Shown: positions 9,845 to 17,451, numbered from the stretch's first letter. The stretch is 36,468 nt of DNA from an uncultured Muribaculaceae bacterium (GCA_944320595.1 CALUIB010000025.1:1-36468); one strand, 5' to 3'. Notes: generated by a model not told the origin, from the letters alone. Made by a program: numbers and translations.

Positions 9845-11707
9845 ATGAAGAAGTTTTTACTTTCATTCATGTCTGTGGCCGTATCCTTGTCGGTTGCGGC
9901 TATCGACAGGTCTGATGTTCTTGTGGCTCCTGCGTCGGTTTCGGCGAATAATCCCATGAGCCATGCAGTAGAGAAGAAAACTGACGTTAAGGGGGTTGTA
10001 CCGATGGTGAAGTCGGTTATGAAAAGCAATATGAAAGTGGCTAAGGCTGGTGCTTTGAGCAAGCAAGGTTCTGTCCGTCCTCTTGCTGGTGTCACTGCAG
10101 GCTATGTTGCTCCTACCATGTTTTACTGGGGGTTCTCAGAAGATTTCTATTGGCAATCAGCCGATGGTAAAACTGGCTTGACAACATACACTGGACCGGC
10201 ATACACTCCTCTGACATGGGCGAATTATTCTTCGGGGGCTACTCAGTATAGCTGGACGTATGCCAATCCCAGCCCTACGAGTGAGGATGATATGACCTTG
10301 ACATCGACTGATCAGAACTTGACTGTAAGTTACGGTTTCGGTCAATATGACGTTCCTGCACTCACGGCATCGGATGGTACTAATACTGACGAATATTCCT
10401 ACGGCAATTTCATGCAGATGGGAGGGTCGGGCTACGTATATAGCGAGATGCTTTATCAAGCAGGGTATCTACAGACAGAACCTAAGGATTTTGGCTCGGC
10501 TATGTTTGATTACGGTGCGCCGTATTATTCGGACTCTTATTTTTCAGCGATGATGAATGCCGATGAAATGCTTGGTAACGGTCTGAGGGAATATCTGGAG
10601 CAAAGCTATCCGAATGTTGATTACGAGAGTTACGGTGTTATATTTTACAAGCCGGATGCCACATATTCAATCTCTAAGATGTGGTTGCGTGCTTATGCAC
10701 AAAAAATGCCGGCAGGTACTGAAATAATTGCCGATATATATGCTCTTGAAGAGGATGGCGAATATCTGTATATCCCAGCGGAACCTACTGCTCATGCTAG
10801 ATTTGAGGCTCAAACGGATATGTCATCTAGTACCGAGCTTAGGTCGTTGGTATTCAATGTGTATTATGAGGATCCCGTAACAGGGCTCGAAGTTGAAGGA
10901 ATGCCATTGAACGTGTCTTCGGCTATAATGATTACTTTCCCTGTGCCTACCGATGATAGCTATGTATATTATCCGTTCTTCTCCACTATCCCGGAAGAAT
11001 ACTTGGATTATGTAGCAGCTCCCAATGTTTCGGGGTTCTCTTATGACGGGGAAGATGGTGAGCGCCATATGGCATATCTGCCTTTCCCATGGAACCTTTC
11101 AGATGGAACTTCAAGTTTCGGTATGGAGACTTACGAACTCATGACGGATGCTACATTTGGTTGGTTCTTCCCTGCTGAAGGTGCCCCTGTTTCAGACAAT
11201 GTAGTTTCTGCTCCCACTAACGGTGGAACTGTAACGATTCCTTTTGAATCTCTTTGGATAGCAGAAAATACAACTGTCGCTCAAGATGCAGATGGTAATG
11301 GTAATATCTCTGATTGGGCAACTTATACGTTGACAAATAATAATACCAATGGAACAGTTGATTTGGCTGTGACTGTTGATCCTCTTCCGAGTGGAGAAAG
11401 TGGCCGCTACTGCCGTTGTACGTTGAACCCGACAAGCTCTGATCCTGTTGAGTTGATTATAACTCAAGGTGCTGCTGGCGTTTCGGCTGTCGAGGTTGCA
11501 TCGGCTGCCAAGGTGGCTGTTGTGGGTGGCGACTTTGTGGTTACTGCTCCCGAGGCTATCAACGCCGTTACGGTTTACAACGTGGCTGGCCAGGCTGTTG
11601 CTGCCAGCGAGGTTGCAGGCACTACCACTGTCAGCGGCCAGTCGCTCGCAAAGGGTGTTTACATCCTGCGTTTCAACGACGGCAGCTCGGTTAAGGTTGT
11701 GAAGTAA
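9845..11707 (+). CDS. Large secreted protein with T9SS type A sorting domain
   Basis: The 620-residue protein has a signal peptide (MKKFLLSF... to about residue 19) and no lipobox. The body is unrecognised, rich in Tyr, Ser, Thr and Gly, with repeated short phrases such as FYWGFSEDFYW and GSGYVYSEMLYQ. Near residues 460-545 an Ig-like segment ends in VELIITQGAAG, reminiscent of the BACON fold, though the match is loose. The last 75 residues are a classic T9SS sorting domain: VTVYNVAGQ, then LAKGVYILRF and a terminal KVVK. The protein should therefore pass through the type IX system and be anchored or released outside. It sits 54 bases after the DUF4302 gene, with no promoter that I can see between them, so it is probably part of the operon. 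The sorting domain is visibly GC-richer than the body. Confidence 0.75.
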   Translation: MKKFLLSFMSVAVSLSVAAIDRSDVLVAPASVSANNPMSHAVEKKTDVKGVVPMVKSVMKSNMKVAKAGALSKQGSVRPLAGVTAGYVAPTMFYWGFSEDFYWQSADGKTGLTTYTGPAYTPLTWANYSSGATQYSWTYANPSPTSEDDMTLTSTDQNLTVSYGFGQYDVPALTASDGTNTDEYSYGNFMQMGGSGYVYSEMLYQAGYLQTEPKDFGSAMFDYGAPYYSDSYFSAMMNADEMLGNGLREYLEQSYPNVDYESYGVIFYKPDATYSISKMWLRAYAQKMPAGTEIIADIYALEEDGEYLYIPAEPTAHARFEAQTDMSSSTELRSLVFNVYYEDPVTGLEVEGMPLNVSSAIMITFPVPTDDSYVYYPFFSTIPEEYLDYVAAPNVSGFSYDGEDGERHMAYLPFPWNLSDGTSSFGMETYELMTDATFGWFFPAEGAPVSDNVVSAPTNGGTVTIPFESLWIAENTTVAQDADGNGNISDWATYTLTNNNTNGTVDLAVTVDPLPSGESGRYCRCTLNPTSSDPVELIITQGAAGVSAVEVASAAKVAVVGGDFVVTAPEAINAVTVYNVAGQAVAASEVAGTTTVSGQSLAKGVYILRFNDGSSVKVVK

Positions 11708-11752
11708 TCCATCGACTTGATAAATAATAAATACAATAATTTGTGATGATGT

Positions 11753-11784
11753 GGGGGCGAACCGCTGCGAAGCGATTCGCCCCC
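11753..11784. terminator. Strong hairpin at the end of the SusCD operon
   Basis: GGGGGCGAA (11753-11761) pairs with TTCGCCCCC (11776-11784). Inside, after one C/A mismatch, CGCT pairs with AGCG around the tetraloop GCGA, of the stable GNRA type. It lies 46 bases after the stop of the T9SS protein gene, with the RAYT gene converging from the other side, so a two-way terminator is the simplest reading. There is no clear T-run on either side, and it could instead be a REP-like palindrome. Confidence 0.55.
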
Positions 11785-11824
11785 ATTTCGTGTATCAGTG
11801 TTATTTTGTGTTGTTGTGACTGTA

Positions 11825-11936
11825 GAGACGATGTGTACATCGTCTCCATTGTGGCATAGAGGGTATTTAGAGACGATGTGGTGGGTGTATGAGACGATGT
11901 GGTGGGTATTTAGAGACGATGTGCACATCGTCTCTA
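11825..11936. repeat. Array of GAGACGATGT palindromes beside the RAYT gene
   Basis: The array holds four units. A full palindrome lies at 11825-11846 (arm GAGACGATGT, centre GT, arm ACATCGTCTC). Half units (left arm only) lie at 11870-11879 and 11891-11900. A second full unit spans 11911-11936; with its flanking TA on both sides and centre GC it is a perfect 26-base palindrome. After the first unit the spacer begins CATTGTGGC, similar to spacers between the copies inside the RAYT gene. This looks like a REP/BIME-type array associated with the adjacent transposase. Confidence 0.85.
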
Positions 11937-11964
11937 CAGGTGGGCGGAATGCTGATTTGTGATA

Positions 11965-12639
11965 CTATTGTTTCGGACGTTCGTCGTTGAATGTGTCCAT
12001 ATCCCAGCGAGCTACGTTGTTTTCGATATAATCTGCAATTTTGTTTAATTCGTGTAAGTTGCGAATTATGTGGTCGTGGAATCGAGGTTGCCATGCAAAT
12101 AAGATGCCATTTTGGTTCGCGAAATGGGTAATTGCGCGTTTGAATCCGCTGACTACAACAGATAATGCTCCACGTTTATGTGATATTTGACGCATTCGGT
12201 CATTAACGGTTATCGTTTTCCATCTCCGTTGTTTTGGTGATTGTTGTAGAGACGATGTGTACATCGTCTCCATTTTGGCGTTTGTGATTTGAGACGATGT
12301 GCGCGTCTCCATTTGGTCATTTTGTGTATTTTGAGACGATGTGCACATCGTCTCTACGTTGTCAGTGTCGATGAAAATTATTGCGTGGATATGGTTTGGC
12401 ATCACCACAAACAGAGGCGTTTCAGCATAAGGGTAATGCAAGTGTAGATTACTTAGATTCTCAATTGCCATGCTTCCTATTTGCGATAAATGCATTTCGC
12501 CGTTGGATATTTCACCGAAGTAGTGGTGCTTGTCCTTGGTACATATAGTGACAAAATAGATGCCGCCGTCATAGTCGTGCCATTGCGCTCTGGCAGTTGG
12601 TATGCGGTATTTGTCATGGAATTTTTCAGGTTTGTTCAT
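11965..12639 (-). CDS. REP-associated tyrosine transposase (RAYT, Y1/IS200-like)
   Basis: The 224-residue protein is a RAYT of the Y1_Tnp (IS200-like) HUH group. It opens YRIPTARAQWHDYDGGIYFVTICT, the normal family start. The HUH metal-binding motif is MPNHIHAII at about residues 79-87. FAWQPRFHDHIIRN and the helix ELNKIADYIENN follow, where the tyrosine of ADYIENN is the expected nucleophile. RAYTs nick and join single strands at REP palindromes. Between the HUH motif and the rest lies an unusual linker (about residues 95-131) with three repeats of the ETMCTSSQ type, which is the REP-like palindrome translated in frame. All catalytic motifs are present, so the enzyme may be active. No inverted terminal repeats of a full insertion sequence are visible, as expected for a domesticated RAYT. 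Confidence 0.9.
   Translation of the reverse strand: MNKPEKFHDKYRIPTARAQWHDYDGGIYFVTICTKDKHHYFGEISNGEMHLSQIGSMAIENLSNLHLHYPYAETPLFVVMPNHIHAIIFIDTDNVETMCTSSQNTQNDQMETRTSSQITNAKMETMYTSSLQQSPKQRRWKTITVNDRMRQISHKRGALSVVVSGFKRAITHFANQNGILFAWQPRFHDHIIRNLHELNKIADYIENNVARWDMDTFNDERPKQ
12249..12354. repeat. Three palindrome units inside the RAYT coding sequence
   Basis: Units begin at 12249, 12291 and 12333, exactly 42 bases (14 codons) apart. The first (12249-12270) and third (12333-12354) are full palindromes with centres GT and GC. The middle one (12291-12309) has lost a few bases of the right arm, and its spacer is three bases longer, so the period is kept. Spacers begin CATTTTGGC and CATTTGGTC, like the spacer outside the gene. 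On the coding strand the units read ETMCTSS, ETRTSS and ETMYTSS. Confidence 0.9.
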
Positions 12640-12678
12640 TGATATTGGGCTTTGACAGTGTGAGGTTGGCTCTGAAAG

Positions 12679-13176
12679 TTACCGGGTTTTCAGAATCCAG
12701 GGCTTGGGGATGGGGAGGCGGATACCTAATGAGGTGGCGGCGGTGTCGAGGTAGGCTGCCGCTTCGGGGGCAGTGTCGAAACTACGGGCGATGACGTAGT
12801 AGGTGCTTTGGCTGTTCTTTGCCACGCAAGCTGGATGTCCTTTTGCTTGCAGGCGGTTGCGGAACGAGCGTGCGTTGAATAGTTGTTTGTATTCGCCCAC
12901 CACCACGCCGAATGGCTTTAGGTCGGCTGCAGTGCCGTCAACGATGCTTACGCGGTCGGCGACCATGCGCACCGAATCACCTTCGACAACAGCCGTGTTG
13001 GCTGTCCGTTCAGCCTCGATGCGGGCGTATGTGGTGCTGTCTATACCCTCTTTCTCGCGTTGGCGGGCTATGGTGGTGTCGTAGGCGGTGCGGTAGTTGG
13101 CCTCGCTCGACTTGCACGAGGTGAATGTGGCAGCAGCCGCGATGGCGGCTATGGCGATTAATGCGATTTGTTTCAT
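12679..13176 (-). CDS. SPOR domain lipoprotein
   Basis: The 165-residue protein has a lipoprotein signal ending FTSC (Cys21). A charged linker (about 25-85) follows, then a C-terminal SPOR domain (about 86-155) with GVVVGEYKQLFNARSFRNRLQAKGHPACVAKN and STYYVIARSFDTAPEAAAYL. SPOR domains bind peptidoglycan strands lacking stem peptides, mostly at division sites, so it probably sits in the outer membrane facing the wall. The residues after the cysteine (KSSE) lack the acidic surface-export signal. The gene has its own promoter at 13200-13229, a diverged member of the repeated promoter module seen before ychF. It ends 39 bases before the RAYT start, so read-through into the transposase gene is possible. 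Confidence 0.88.
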   Translation of the reverse strand: MKQIALIAIAAIAAAATFTSCKSSEANYRTAYDTTIARQREKEGIDSTTYARIEAERTANTAVVEGDSVRMVADRVSIVDGTAADLKPFGVVVGEYKQLFNARSFRNRLQAKGHPACVAKNSQSTYYVIARSFDTAPEAAAYLDTAATSLGIRLPIPKPWILKTR

Positions 13177-13199
13177 GTTTTGAGATGTTTTTTTGTGCG

Positions 13200-13250
13200 T
13201 AAAGATAGTGCAAGGCGAGGGTAGAACAAAACAAACTGGGTTTGTTTTTT
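13200..13250 (-). promoter_or_regulatory. Promoter-hairpin module of the SPOR gene (diverged copy)
   Basis: On the minus strand TTG (13229-13227) is followed after 19 bases by TATCTTTA (13207-13200), a near match to the -7 box, giving a leader of under 25 bases. The spacer contains AGTGCAAGGCGAG (plus-strand reading), identical to the spacer of the three repeat copies near ychF. Just beyond lies a 9-bp hairpin, AAAACAAAC (13228-13236) with GTTTGTTTT (13240-13248), at the same relative place as the differently sequenced hairpin in the ychF copies. Confidence 0.65.
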
Positions 13251-13267
13251 ATGCCGTGCTGCGATTT

Positions 13268-13295
13268 TAGAGACGGTGTGTGCGCATCGTCTCTA
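13268..13295. repeat. Diverged RAYT-type palindrome
   Basis: TAGAGACG (13268-13275) pairs with CGTCTCTA (13288-13295) around a GTGTGTGCGCAT centre. The outer arms equal those of the 26-base unit at 11911-11936, while the centre has changed and gained bases. It lies between the divergent promoters of the SPOR gene and the ATPase gene. Confidence 0.75.
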
Positions 13296-13347
13296 CGGGT
13301 GGATGGGGCATTAGGATGTTTGCAACGTGGTTGCATGGGGGATTGCT

Positions 13348-13355
13348 TATTTTTG
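13348..13355 (+). promoter_or_regulatory. Candidate -7 box of the P-type ATPase gene
   Basis: TATTTTTG matches TAnnTTTG exactly. The nearest upstream TTG at 13320-13322 is 25 bases away, longer than usual, so the -33 part is doubtful. A start point near 13362 would favour the ATG at 13384 over the one at 13360. Confidence 0.4.
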
Positions 13356-13383
13356 CGGCATGAGAATAAATCTGTGCGTTGTT

Positions 13384-15261
13384 ATGAAGAAAGAATTGAC
13401 AAGAATTGCAGTGGCTGCCGTGTTGTTGGCAGTGGCTGCCGTGGTGGAGCATCAGGCTTACTTGGAGACGTGGCAATTGTTCTTGGTTTACTTGGTGCCT
13501 TACTTGGTTGCGGGCTATGATGTGCTTGTCGAGGCCGTGGAGGGGCTGTTGCATGGCAAGGTGTTCAATGAATGCTTGCTTATGTGCATAGCCACCGTGG
13601 GGGCATTGTCGATAGGTTTCCTGCCCGAGGCGGAAAATGAGTTTGCCGAGGCTGTGTTTGTGATGCTGTTCTTTAAGGTCGGGGAGGCGTTCGAAGGGTA
13701 TGCCGAGAGGCGTAGCCGCCGAGCCATTTCGCACCTGATGGAGATAAGGCCCGACAACGCCAATGTGGTGCGCGGCGAAGCGGTGACCGTGGTGCCTGCC
13801 GAGACTGTGGCAGTGGGGGAGACCATAGTGGTGAAGCCTGGCGAGAGGATACCGCTCGACGGAGTGGTGACCAGTGGGCAGTCGAGCTTGGATACCGTTG
13901 CACTCACCGGTGAGAGCCTGCCGTGCAGCGTCGGGGTGGACGATTGTGTGGCATCGGGCTGCGTGAACATCTCAGGCCTACTCAATGTGAGGGTGACGAA
14001 GGCGTTCGGAGAATCGACAGCCTCGAAGATAATAAGCATGGTGGAAAGCGCGAGCGAGAAGAAGTCGCGTAGCGAGACGTTCATATCGCGCTTTGCGCGT
14101 GTCTATACGCCTGTCGTAGTGCTTGTGGCCGTGTTGTTGGCCTTCTTTCCGCCGATGCTGTCGGGCAGCTTTTCCGCGGCATTCCCGGTGTGGTTTGAAC
14201 GTGCGCTCACGTTCCTTGTGGTGTCATGCCCGTGTGCATTGGTCATATCGGTACCGCTTACGTTCTTTGGCGGCATAGGCGGTGCTTCCCGGAACGGGAT
14301 ATTGGTGAAAGGGTCGAGTTATATCGACGTGCTTGCACGAGTTGGCACGGTGGTGTTTGACAAGACGGGAACCTTGACCAAGGGGCGTTTCGAGGTAGAA
14401 GCTGTGCATCCCGACCGTTGCGACGAGCGTCGCCTGCTGCACCTCGCAGCCCATGTGGAGCGTTATTCCACGCATCCCATAGCGCAGTCGTTGCGCAATG
14501 CTTACCCCGAGGAGGACGACGGTTGCAGCGTGGAGGACGTGGAAGAGGTTGCAGGGCATGGAGTGCGTGCCCGTGTGAACGGCTGCGAGGTGTGCGTGGG
14601 CAATGCAACGATGATGGAGTCACTGGGCGTGCAGTGGAGGCCGTGCCACAAGGTGGGAACCATAGTGCATGTGACGATAGGGGGCGAATATGCCGGGCAT
14701 ATAGTGGTGAACGATGCGGTGAAGGAGGATTCGCGCATGGCAATAGATGAACTTAGAGGGCTTGGCATCGGCAAGGCTGTAATGCTCACGGGTGACCGTG
14801 ATGCCGTGGGGCGAGACGTTGCCACACGGGTGGGTATCGACGAGTATCACGCTGGAATGATGCCTGCCGACAAGTTGGCAATGCTTGAGGACTTGCTTGC
14901 CGCAAAGCCGCGCGGAACGGCTCTTGCCTTTGTGGGAGACGGCATCAACGATGCGCCTGTACTTGCGCGTGCCGATGTGGGGATTGCGATGGGCGGACTT
15001 GGCTCTGATGCTGCCATCGAGGCTGCCGACGTGGTACTGATGGATGACAAGCCGACGAAGGTGGCCTTGGCAGTGCGTCTAGCGCGGCGCACGCGGCGCA
15101 TAGCATCGCAGAATGTGTGGTTTGCCATTGGAGTGAAGGTGGTAGTGCTTGCACTTGCCGGTATGGGGGTTGCCACGATGTGGATGGCGGTGTTTGCCGA
15201 CGTTGGTGTAACAGTGCTTGCCGTGCTTAATGCGATGAGGGCGATGAGAATTAGGAGTTAG
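13384..15261 (+). CDS. P1B-type heavy-metal transporting ATPase (Zn/Cd/Pb class)
   Basis: The 625-residue protein pumps a divalent metal out of the cytoplasm at the cost of ATP. It has the actuator loop motif TGES, the metal-site motif C282-P-C284 in SCPCALVISVPL, the phosphorylation site DKTGTLT with Asp326, the P1B nucleotide-binding HP pair (THPIAQSL) and the hinge GDGINDAP near 518. The last membrane segment holds DVG (FADVGVTVLAVLNAMR), which with CPC marks the Zn/Cd/Pb group (ZntA/CadA). There is no N-terminal HMA domain or Cys-rich tail; the protein begins directly with membrane helices, so it is a short form. The start at 13384 fits the -7 box; an ATG at 13360 is possible. No metal-responsive regulator gene (MerR or ArsR type) lies next to it. 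Confidence 0.93.
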   Translation: MKKELTRIAVAAVLLAVAAVVEHQAYLETWQLFLVYLVPYLVAGYDVLVEAVEGLLHGKVFNECLLMCIATVGALSIGFLPEAENEFAEAVFVMLFFKVGEAFEGYAERRSRRAISHLMEIRPDNANVVRGEAVTVVPAETVAVGETIVVKPGERIPLDGVVTSGQSSLDTVALTGESLPCSVGVDDCVASGCVNISGLLNVRVTKAFGESTASKIISMVESASEKKSRSETFISRFARVYTPVVVLVAVLLAFFPPMLSGSFSAAFPVWFERALTFLVVSCPCALVISVPLTFFGGIGGASRNGILVKGSSYIDVLARVGTVVFDKTGTLTKGRFEVEAVHPDRCDERRLLHLAAHVERYSTHPIAQSLRNAYPEEDDGCSVEDVEEVAGHGVRARVNGCEVCVGNATMMESLGVQWRPCHKVGTIVHVTIGGEYAGHIVVNDAVKEDSRMAIDELRGLGIGKAVMLTGDRDAVGRDVATRVGIDEYHAGMMPADKLAMLEDLLAAKPRGTALAFVGDGINDAPVLARADVGIAMGGLGSDAAIEAADVVLMDDKPTKVALAVRLARRTRRIASQNVWFAIGVKVVVLALAGMGVATMWMAVFADVGVTVLAVLNAMRAMRIRS

Positions 15262-15264
15262 TAA

Positions 15265-15305
15265 ATAAGCCCAATTAGGCTAATTTTAGGCCTAATTGGG
15301 CTTAT
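15265..15305. terminator. Two-way terminator between ATPase and pullulanase genes
   Basis: A perfect 16-bp stem, ATAAGCCCAATTAGGC (15265-15280) with its complement at 15290-15305, closes a 9-base loop TAATTTTAG. It lies 3 bases after the ATPase stop and 32 bases after the end of the converging pullulanase gene. Confidence 0.8.
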
Positions 15306-15337
15306 CATATAAGGGGGGGTATTTAGTGCCGCCTGTG

Positions 15338-17371
15338 TTAGTCGATTGCAAGGATTAGTGCGGTGTGGGGCGGAAGGGTTATTTCGCCGCCGCGTGTGGT
15401 GTCAAGGCCATTCATGTCGATGCGACCGTCTTGAGCCACGATAGTCCAGTCGGCTTTCTTGATTTTTACCGTTTGGGCTTCGTTTGCGCCGTTGAACACG
15501 AGTTTGATTTCCTTCCACGCGTCGCCGCCGGCATTGCCTGTGATGGAGTATGAAATGAGGTTGTCGGTATTAACATCGTCGAATTTTATGTGGCTGGCTA
15601 TCTCCTCGGCTGTGCGCAGGCGGAAAGCCGGGTGTGCCTTGCGCATTGAAATCAAGTTGCGGTAGTAGTCAAACAGGTCGCGGTATTCTACCTTTTGGTT
15701 CCAGTCGATGGCGTTGATGCTGTCGGGCGAGCTGAAACTGTTGTGTACGCGTTGCTTGCTGCGGAACACCTCTTCGCCTGCAAACATGAACGGGGTGCCT
15801 TGCGAGGTGAACACTATGGTCTGTGCAAGCTTGGCTGTGTTGATGCGGTCGGCTTCAGTGCTGCCCTCCATCGAGATGTCGAGCTTGTCGGTCAGGCACA
15901 GGTCGTCGTGGCACGAAACGTAGTTGATGATTTGTTGCGGCGAGGTAGCGTATGGCGCTTTTGCGTTGTTGCCCTTGCTGTAATCCACTTGCGGGTGTAC
16001 GGTCGATGCCACGATGCCTATCTTCACTGTTTCCTCGTTGCCGGGCTTGCCCGAAGCAAAGCCGCGGTCGCGCTCGTTGGCGTAGTGCCCTTTCACGGCA
16101 TCGCGTATGTCGTCGCTGAATACGGCTATGTCGGTCATTTTGGCCACGTTAACTTTCAATGCCTGTTGCTCGACCGGCAGTGGCGAGCTTCCGGCCATCC
16201 ACCCTTCGCCATATATGAATGCCGACGGGTTGATTGATTTGATAGCCGCTGCGGCCTGGTTCATCGTCTCGATGTCGTGGATTGCCATCAAGTCGAAACG
16301 GAAACCGTCGATATGGTATTCGCTCACCCAGTATTTTACCGAGTTGACAATGAAGTTGCGCATCTGCTGGCGGTCGCTTGCCGTCTCGTTTCCGCATGCC
16401 GAGGCATCGGAATATGTGCCGTCGGGGCGTTGGCGGTAGTAGTAGCCCGGGGCGGTAAGCTCGAAGTTCGACCCGGCAGTGATGCCTGTGTGGTTATACA
16501 CCACGTCCATCACCACTCCGATGCCAGCCTCGTGCAGGGCTTTAACCATCTCCTTCATTTCGCGTATGCGGCAATATGGGTCGGCGGGGTTGGTGGCGTA
16601 GGAGCCGTCGGGCACATTATAGTTAATGGGGTCGTATCCCCAGTTGTATTTGTTCGATGGCAGCTGCGTTTCATCGACGCTCATGTAGTCGAACGACGGT
16701 AAAATGTGCACGTGCGTGATGCCCAGTTCCTTCAGGTGGTCGATGCCCGTAGGCTCGCCGTTGAGCGACAGAGTGCCTTCTTCTAGCATTGCCACGAACT
16801 TCCCTTTGTTGGCTATCCCCGAATTTGGGTGTATCGAGAAGTCGCGGTGGTGCATTTCATATATAATCACGTCGGTGGTGCTTTCCACCTGCGGGCCGCG
16901 GTCGTCGCCCCAGCCTTCGGGATTTGTCTTGGCAAAATCAATGATTGCAGCCCGCTTGCCATTCACGCCCACAGCCTTGGCCCACACGCCCGGTGTTTCG
17001 TCGAGCCAGCGGTCGCCGATTTTGATTTGGAAGGTGTAGAAACGGTTCATAAGGTCATCGGTCGATGAGGCTCGCCACGTTCCTGTGTGTGCATCCTTTT
17101 CGAGCAGGAATGTGGTGATGAGGTTGCGTCCCTGTCCGTGCTTGTAGATGTTGACACGTGCGCTGTCGGCCATTGGCGACCACAGGCAGAAGTGGTATCC
17201 GTTGCGGTCGATTGCGAGTTCAAGGTCGTCGCCGTCGTATGCCGGATAATTCGAGAAATTTTCCATTTGAGTTCTTGTTACAACGTTTTGGGCTTGCATT
17301 GCCACAGGAGCGGCAGCCATTGGCATCAGTGCCAAAGTGGCGGCGCAGGCTTTCAGAGCAATTCGGTTCAT
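15338..17371 (-). CDS. Secreted type I pullulanase (GH13)
   Basis: The 677-residue enzyme should hydrolyse alpha-1,6 branches of pullulan, glycogen or starch. A signal peptide ends near AQA (residues 26-28). A CBM48-like domain (about 45-140) precedes the GH13 barrel. The pullulanase marker YNWGYDP is at 242-248. Region I is DVVYNH (289-294), region II DGFRFD (355-360, nucleophile Asp360), region III YGEGW (387-391, acid/base Glu389) and region IV CHDD (487-490, stabiliser Asp489). All catalytic residues are present. The presence of a signal peptide places it in the periplasm or at the surface. It has its own promoter (17452-17483) and no SusCD partner next to it; the SusCD locus 4 kb away on the other strand is probably unrelated. 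Confidence 0.92.
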   Translation of the reverse strand: MNRIALKACAATLALMPMAAAPVAMQAQNVVTRTQMENFSNYPAYDGDDLELAIDRNGYHFCLWSPMADSARVNIYKHGQGRNLITTFLLEKDAHTGTWRASSTDDLMNRFYTFQIKIGDRWLDETPGVWAKAVGVNGKRAAIIDFAKTNPEGWGDDRGPQVESTTDVIIYEMHHRDFSIHPNSGIANKGKFVAMLEEGTLSLNGEPTGIDHLKELGITHVHILPSFDYMSVDETQLPSNKYNWGYDPINYNVPDGSYATNPADPYCRIREMKEMVKALHEAGIGVVMDVVYNHTGITAGSNFELTAPGYYYRQRPDGTYSDASACGNETASDRQQMRNFIVNSVKYWVSEYHIDGFRFDLMAIHDIETMNQAAAAIKSINPSAFIYGEGWMAGSSPLPVEQQALKVNVAKMTDIAVFSDDIRDAVKGHYANERDRGFASGKPGNEETVKIGIVASTVHPQVDYSKGNNAKAPYATSPQQIINYVSCHDDLCLTDKLDISMEGSTEADRINTAKLAQTIVFTSQGTPFMFAGEEVFRSKQRVHNSFSSPDSINAIDWNQKVEYRDLFDYYRNLISMRKAHPAFRLRTAEEIASHIKFDDVNTDNLISYSITGNAGGDAWKEIKLVFNGANEAQTVKIKKADWTIVAQDGRIDMNGLDTTRGGEITLPPHTALILAID

Positions 17372-17451
17372 GACGTTTTAGTTTTTTAATGATGTGTGTA
17401 ATACTTAGTGAAACATAAGTTAATTATTCATGGGTAAATGCCGATACTGCA

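Noticed and set aside
11825-11936. Palindromes as intrinsic terminators
   Set aside because: Full units lack T-runs, occur in multiple copies and half copies, and also lie in coding sequence; a REP-type repeat explains them better.
12249-12354. A short CRISPR array, suggested by the 42-base period
   Set aside because: The spacers resemble each other, the repeats are near-perfect palindromes lying inside an intact reading frame, and no cas gene is in the window.
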